A DNA stretch of 8,854 nucleotides from an uncultured Coriobacteriia bacterium (GTDB lineage: Bacteria > Actinomycetota > Coriobacteriia > Coriobacteriales > QAMH01), in assembly GCA_949283445.1 (NCBI GenBank), contig CASDTD010000099.1, forward strand, positions 1 to 8,854, given 5' to 3'. The notes beneath the pieces were generated by a model, which saw only the letters and a program-made list of their open reading frames with translations, searched no databases and was not told where the DNA came from. Shown here in pieces: positions 5,767-8,854 of this stretch. Made by a program: the position numbers and the translations under genes. How positions within the stretch are numbered: the first letter of the stretch is position 1; every line of letters starts with the position of its first letter.

Positions 5767-6018
5767 TTACTGACCGGGAGCCTTGGGCATACCGGGAGCG
5801 CCGGGAGCCGCGGGGGCACCAGGAGCGCCGGGAGCACCAGGAGCGCCGGGGGCGCCAGCGCCGCCGCCGAACTGAGAGCTCATCTTGTCCTTGTCTTCCT
5901 GCGTGAACTCATGACCGCAGAAGGGGCACTCGTCGAGCATACCCTGGTTGGTCGGAAGCTCATGGTCGCAGTAGGGGCACTTGATCGAAATCGTCATGCC
6001 AGTGGGCCTAAAGCACAT
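5767..6018 (-). CDS. Zinc-ribbon protein with Gly-Ala-Pro (collagen-like) tail
   Basis: This 83-residue protein has two parts. Residues 12-38 form a zinc ribbon with CPYC (14-17) and CPFCGH (31-36), two CxxC knuckles that should bind one zinc. After a short acidic/basic linker (39-50), residues 51-83 are almost entirely Gly, Ala and Pro, with a run of G-A-P triplets (from G55) broken at A70 and M77. The tail is encoded by near-identical DNA repeats. The ATG at 6018 has AAGGAG at proper spacing; an internal ATG at 5997, seven codons later, begins closer to the zinc ribbon but has a poor site. The protein has no membrane segment. It could be a small nucleic-acid- or protein-binding adaptor, but the function is unknown. 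It has its own terminator. Confidence 0.85.
   Translation of the reverse strand: MCFRPTGMTISIKCPYCDHELPTNQGMLDECPFCGHEFTQEDKDKMSSQFGGGAGAPGAPGAPGAPGAPAAPGAPGMPKAPGQ
5816..5851. repeat. 18-bp tandem repeat encoding the Gly-Ala-Pro tail
   Basis: The 18-base unit GCACCAGGAGCGCCGGGA occurs at 5816-5833 and again at 5834-5851 with one difference in the last base. Each unit encodes two G-A-P triplets on the minus strand. Flanking sequence (5790-5815, 5852-5870) holds degenerate copies. Such a repeat can change copy number by slippage. Confidence 0.75.
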
Positions 6019-6108
6019 ATCAACTCCTTTTGTTGACTCTTCCCATCCTTGAGGCCCTTACGCGAGTTTCCCCGTGGCACCGTTTGGACCCCACAGAATC
6101 CTGTAAGA

Positions 6109-6126
6109 GCAGCTTTCTCAAGCTGC
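6109..6126 (-). other. Hairpin with GAGA tetraloop upstream of the zinc-ribbon gene
   Basis: On the minus strand GCAGCTT-GAGA-AAGCTGC is a perfect 7-bp stem closed by a GNRA-type loop, about 90 bases upstream of the zinc-ribbon start. No U-tract follows on either strand, so it is not an obvious terminator. If transcribed it would lie in the leader of that gene. Confidence 0.35.
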
Positions 6127-6155
6127 ATGTGAGATTGTAGCCCACAGCAAGCCCA

Positions 6156-6194
6156 TTTTCATGAAAAGTTCCGAATACGCGAAAACTGTTTTCG
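6156..6194. repeat. Pair of AT-rich palindromes
   Basis: TTTTCATGAAAA (6156-6167) is a perfect 12-bp palindrome. CGAAAACTGTTTTCG (6180-6194) has 6-bp arms around a 3-base centre. Both contain GAAAA/TTTTC arms and their centres lie about 25 bases apart. They could be regulator sites in the divergent spacer; no regulator is encoded beside them. Confidence 0.4.
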
Positions 6195-6478
6195 TCAGTG
6201 GTAGTAGACATGCTCCAATGCTAGATAACCACAGGTAAACCACTGTTTTTAGCTTCCTGCCGAATGCGCGAGCACGCAAGACGGCATAGCGAGCATGTGA
6301 AAAACGAATCGCCCTTCCGCGAACAGCATCACACGGCGGCAGCAAACACGCGATGCCGCGACAAGCGCTGGCTTCGTGCACGGCTCGGGCGAAAGCTGTG
6401 AGCCCCGAAAACCGCATGGTTGACGACGAAGGAGACTGCAAGAAAGCACGCCGGCGCCAAAACGCGCAGCCAGAAGGC

Positions 6479-6484
6479 TACAAT
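6479..6484 (+). promoter_or_regulatory. Possible -10 element for larB
   Basis: TACAAT on the plus strand, 50 bases before the larB start, differs from consensus at one base. No good -35 hexamer is found 16-18 bases upstream, so this is only a candidate. Confidence 0.3.
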
Positions 6485-6533
6485 ACCCTTGCAAACAGCA
6501 GCCAGCACAAAACCGCACGACGTTAGGACCTTC

Positions 6534-7244
6534 ATGGAAATGGATTTCGCAGAACTCGATTTCGACCGCGCCACACGCTGTGGGTTTCCCGAAGTCATCT
6601 ACGGCGCCAGCAAAACGCCCGAACAGATCGTTTCCATCGCAGAGAAGCTCGTGAGCGCTCACGGCATCGCGTTGGCGACGCGTGTGAAAGACGAAGCCGC
6701 AGCTCTCGCGTGCGAAACCTTCGCCGACGCGCGCTGGTTCCCCCGTTCCCGCATCCTGTTCGTGGACCGCAGAGATGACGCCATCACGGGCGAGACGCTC
6801 GCCGACGTGCTGGCCTGCCCCAACCGCGCCAAAGGACGCGTCGTCGTCGCCTGCGCGGGCACCAGCGACCTGCCCGTCGCGGAGGAAGCCGCGCTCACCG
6901 CGCGCGTCATGGGGTCAAGCGTGCAGCTCATCACCGACGTCGGCGTCGCGGGTGCGCATCGCACGCTACGTCACCTCGACGAGCTGCGCGGCGCACACGT
7001 CATCGTCGCCGTTGCTGGCATGGAAGGCGCGTTGGCGTCGTTTATCGGTGGGCTGGTGGACGTCCCCGTCATTGCCGTGCCGACGAGCGTGGGCTATGGG
7101 GCGAGCCTCGGCGGCATCGCCGCGCTTTTGGGCATGCTGAATTCCTGCGCCGGCGGCGTGTCCGTCGTCAACATCGACAACGGCTTCGGGGCGGGGCAAA
7201 TCGCCGACCGCATCAACCGCCCGCCCGCGCGCTTCAAGCAGTAA
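6534..7244 (+). CDS. larB: LarB, pyridinium-3,5-biscarboxylic acid mononucleotide synthase (nickel-pincer cofactor biosynthesis)
   Basis: This is a 236-residue LarB homologue. In the known pathway LarB carboxylates nicotinic acid adenine dinucleotide at C5 and cleaves it to give P2CMN, the first step to the nickel-pincer cofactor. LDFDRATRCGFPEVIYG (8-24) is the LarB N-terminal signature. The PurE-like core follows: VVVACAGTSDLPVAEEAA (103-120), DVGVAGAHR (135-143), VAGMEGALASF (160-170), VPTSVGYGAS (182-191) and MLNSCAGGVSVVNIDNG (201-217). E164 and C205 are 41 residues apart, matching the catalytic Glu and Cys of the Lactobacillus enzyme as I recall them. ATG 6534 follows AGGA by 5 bases; the open frame continues upstream to 6420 without LarB-like sequence. 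The short helix usual at the LarB N-terminus is missing. No larC, larE or nickel transporter is adjacent. Confidence 0.93.
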   Translation: MEMDFAELDFDRATRCGFPEVIYGASKTPEQIVSIAEKLVSAHGIALATRVKDEAAALACETFADARWFPRSRILFVDRRDDAITGETLADVLACPNRAKGRVVVACAGTSDLPVAEEAALTARVMGSSVQLITDVGVAGAHRTLRHLDELRGAHVIVAVAGMEGALASFIGGLVDVPVIAVPTSVGYGASLGGIAALLGMLNSCAGGVSVVNIDNGFGAGQIADRINRPPARFKQ

Positions 7245-7290
7245 GCTGCACGCCGACGCCCGCCAAACGCGACTATTGCGCCCCAATACA

Positions 7291-7384
7291 CGTCGGGTGC
7301 GACAGCCACATGCCCATTATGCGTCGAGTGCGACAAAATCATCGCACTCGACGTCCAGAACCTCACATTTCATCGCACTCGCCG
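7291..7384. repeat. Mirror-symmetric array of four 12-bp boxes with 31-bp spacing
   Basis: Four related boxes of pattern GTCGAGTGCGAC lie between the convergent larB and flavoprotein genes. Boxes at 7291-7303 and 7322-7334 read on plus; those at 7341-7353 and 7372-7384 read on minus. The step inside each pair is exactly 31 bases, and all four are placed symmetrically about 7337/7338. Each box is itself a partial inverted repeat (GTCG-N4-CGAC, with changes in the outer copies). The inner two form a perfect 12-bp hairpin stem around an 8-base loop. The sequence between boxes is mostly not conserved, although the two plus-oriented boxes share an upstream motif near TAATGGG/TATTGGG on the minus strand. 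No U-tract follows the hairpin. Confidence 0.75.
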
Positions 7385-7413
7385 CCGCGACCGCGAACGG
7401 CAGCAGGCGGGCG

Positions 7414-8004
7414 TTAGCTCAAATCAGCGTCTTTTATCTCCTGCAATGCCTCTTCCATAATGGCATCAGCATCGTTGGTGATGATGTCGAGTCCCTCGGC
7501 AGAAAAGCGGCGCACGTCCTCGATGCCGAAATAGAGCTTGCACAGGTCGCGCACCTGCATCCATCCGTAATCCCATTCGCCGGCATAGCCGCCCACCGTC
7601 GTGATGAAATAGACGCGCTTCACGTCGACGAGCCCCTCGGGGATGCCCTCGGGCGAGTAATGGAACGTCACGCCCTGGGCGCAGAGGTGCTCCAGATAAA
7701 TCTTGAACAGCGCGGGGAACGAGAAATCCCAGTACGGCGCTGCGAACACGACCTCGTCGGCGGCCGCGAACTGCTTGGCATAGGAAAACAGCGGCCCGGA
7801 GAAGTCCTTGTTCTGAGTGCCTTCCGTGCGCTCATTCACACGCGCGCCGTTCAGCGGCACGAGCGCCTTCTCGTCTTCGAGCACCAGCGTTTCGACCTGC
7901 GCGTCCTGCTCGTTTCGCAAACGCTCGAGCAACGCCTGCGCCAGACGCTCCGTCCTGGAAATGTCGCGGTTGACGTTCGCGTCGACGTACAGAACTTTCT
8001 TCAT
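7414..8004 (-). CDS. NAD(P)H-dependent FMN oxidoreductase, azoreductase/quinone reductase-like (flavodoxin_2 fold)
   Basis: This 196-residue flavoprotein has the flavodoxin-like fold of the AzoR / NAD(P)H quinone dehydrogenase family, whose members bind FMN, usually as dimers. The N-terminal strand KKVLYVDANVNRDISRTERL (2-21) contains the Ser-x-Thr-like phosphate-binding turn. APYWDFSFPALFKIYLEHL (89-107) matches the P-x-W-N-F-x-x-P-x-x-L-K signature of AzoR. GVTFHYSPEGIPEGL (111-125) and ITTVGGYAG (134-142) are the following conserved segments near the flavin. The likely reaction is two-electron reduction of quinones, azo or nitroaromatic compounds; the physiological substrate is unknown. 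The start has AAGGAG six bases upstream, and this site overlaps the valS stop codon, so the two genes are probably cotranscribed and translationally coupled. Confidence 0.9.
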   Translation of the reverse strand: MKKVLYVDANVNRDISRTERLAQALLERLRNEQDAQVETLVLEDEKALVPLNGARVNERTEGTQNKDFSGPLFSYAKQFAAADEVVFAAPYWDFSFPALFKIYLEHLCAQGVTFHYSPEGIPEGLVDVKRVYFITTVGGYAGEWDYGWMQVRDLCKLYFGIEDVRRFSAEGLDIITNDADAIMEEALQEIKDADLS

Positions 8005-8014
8005 CGTCTTCTCC

Positions 8015-8854
8015 TTACCCCAGCTGCGCGGCGATGAGCTTCAGCTCCTGCGTGAGCTCGGCATGCTCGGCGCGCACTTTCTCGACGGCCTCGGGCGCCG
8101 CCTTGGAAAGGAAGTTCTCGTTGGAGAGCTTCTTGTCGAGCTTGGCGAGTTCCTTTTCCGCCTTGGCCCTGCGTTTCTCCAGACGTGCGCGTTCCTCGGC
8201 GAAATCGACCAGACCGGCAAGGTTGGTGTAAACCTCGACGTCATCGACCAGGTCGACGCTGGATTCTGCCGGCTTATCCGCATCGGCCGCAAGCAGCGCA
8301 AAGCCGTTCAGGCGCGCCAGCGAGCTGATGAGCCCCTCTTGCTGCTGCAGGAACTGCCCTTTGGCCTCAGCCGCCTCGCCCGTCACGCGCAGGGCAATGG
8401 ACAGCTCCTGACGTGGGCTGATGCCGTAATGCGCGCGCGTGGAACGCACAGAGCCCACCACGCCGCAGGCAAGGGCGATGGCCTGCTCGGAATCCTCGTC
8501 GAGCCATTTGCCCATCTCGTCGGGGTCGGGCCAAGAAGCGACCATGAGCGCCGGCGCGTCATCTTCAACCGGCAGATGTTCCCAAATGGCCTCGGTTACG
8601 AACGGCATGACCGGGTGCAGCAGACGCAGCGCCGTGTCGAGCACGAACACGAGGTTGCGCTGGGCGACCAGACGCCCCTCGCCGCCTTCGTTCAGGCGCG
8701 CCTTGCACAGCTCGATGTACCAGTCGCAGAACTCGTTCCAGAAGAAGACGTAAAGCTCGTTAGCCACGTTGCCGAAGCGGTATTCCTCTATGCCGTCGGT
8801 GATGGAACGCGTGAGCTTGGCCAGGCGGGACAGGATCCACGCGTCGGCGGGCGT
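8015..8854 (-). CDS. valS: Valyl-tRNA synthetase, C-terminal part (5' end outside window)
   Basis: The last 279 residues of the enzyme that charges tRNA-Val are present; the catalytic Rossmann core and editing domain lie beyond the right edge. The fragment opens with ADAWILSRL (3-11) and YRFGNVANELYVFFWNEFCDWYIEL, the class Ia anticodon-binding helical domain. LLHPVMPFVTEAIWEHLP is the conserved segment of the same domain. The last 60 residues (about 220-279) form the ValS-specific C-terminal coiled-coil arm, recognisable by the charged helix EERARLEKRRAKAEKEL and by LSNENFLSKAAPEAVEKVR. The frame is open to the window edge and the stop is at 8015-8017. The ribosome binding site of the downstream flavoprotein gene overlaps this stop. 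Confidence 0.97.
   Translation of the reverse strand, partial: TPADAWILSRLAKLTRSITDGIEEYRFGNVANELYVFFWNEFCDWYIELCKARLNEGGEGRLVAQRNLVFVLDTALRLLHPVMPFVTEAIWEHLPVEDDAPALMVASWPDPDEMGKWLDEDSEQAIALACGVVGSVRSTRAHYGISPRQELSIALRVTGEAAEAKGQFLQQQEGLISSLARLNGFALLAADADKPAESSVDLVDDVEVYTNLAGLVDFAEERARLEKRRAKAEKELAKLDKKLSNENFLSKAAPEAVEKVRAEHAELTQELKLIAAQLG

Larger units (their letters stand above)
6019..6533. other. 515-bp stretch without a supported gene, with several small palindromes
   Basis: This spacer lies between the divergent zinc-ribbon gene and larB. Open frames inside it have poor starts, low-quality composition and no family features. It contains a 7-bp stem hairpin at 6109-6126, two AT-rich palindromes at 6156-6167 and 6180-6194, and a 7-bp inverted repeat CAGTGGT/ACCACTG at 6196-6202 and 6239-6245, followed by a plus-strand TTTTT. 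A possible -10 for larB, TACAAT, is at 6479-6484. No tRNA, riboswitch or other RNA family was recognised. Confidence 0.5.

Noticed and set aside
6020..6211. Minus-strand open frame of 63 codons directly upstream of the zinc-ribbon gene
   Set aside because: A GGAG lies only one base before its ATG, which is too close, and the C-terminal half looks random. A decayed gene cannot be excluded, but there is not enough to call one.
6118..6441. Minus-strand open frame of 107 codons in the long spacer
   Set aside because: No ribosome binding site, no conserved domain and Arg/Ala-rich composition typical of chance frames in GC-rich DNA.
7291..7384. CRISPR array
   Set aside because: The boxes are too short (12-13 bases), occur in both orientations and number only four; no cas genes are near.
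7276..8037. Plus-strand open frame of 253 codons opposite the flavoprotein gene
   Set aside because: Antisense to a clear FMN reductase-family gene and starts inside the box array; no supporting features.

Overview
The window looks like chromosomal DNA of an anaerobic, high-GC actinobacterium of the Coriobacteriia, most likely Eggerthellaceae (Eggerthella, Slackia or Gordonibacter-like). This is inferred from the GC-rich sequence and from a soluble molybdopterin enzyme of the acetylene hydratase / catechol dehydroxylase type, a family greatly expanded in that group. No rRNA or other taxonomic marker is present, so the placement is an inference. No rRNA, tRNA, CRISPR array, insertion sequence or phage gene was seen.

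Layout. At the left edge (1-337, minus) lies the N-terminal receiver domain of a response regulator of LytTR/AlgR type, cut by the window. Divergent from it (494-1114, plus) is a small metallo-beta-lactamase-fold hydrolase. A hairpin at 1211-1252 separates it from the convergent core operon.

The core of the window is a three-gene operon on the minus strand, 4275 to 1278. In order of transcription it encodes a 100-residue all-beta-like protein of unknown function with an internal duplication, a 774-residue molybdenum/tungsten bis-MGD enzyme without a Tat signal, and a 109-residue two-cluster ferredoxin-like electron-transfer subunit. A TetR-family regulator (4458-5030, plus) is divergent from it. 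An 18-bp near-perfect palindrome at 4376-4393 in the shared region is the obvious operator candidate. The likely picture is a cytoplasmic reductive or dehydroxylating enzyme fed electrons by its ferredoxin subunit and switched by a ligand-sensing TetR protein. The substrate cannot be read from the sequence.

Next come a universal stress protein (5142-5555, minus) and a zinc-ribbon protein with a Gly-Ala-Pro tail (5767-6018, minus), each followed by a convincing intrinsic terminator. A 515-bp stretch without a supported gene follows (6019-6533); it contains several small palindromes.

The right part holds larB (6534-7244, plus), the NaAD carboxylase/hydrolase of nickel-pincer cofactor synthesis, without larC or larE nearby. 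It converges on an azoreductase-like flavoprotein (7414-8004, minus). Between these two lies an unusual mirror-symmetric array of four 12-bp boxes spaced 31 bp apart (7291-7384). The flavoprotein gene follows the 3' part of valS (8015-8854, minus) with a 10-bp gap, and its ribosome binding site overlaps the valS stop codon.
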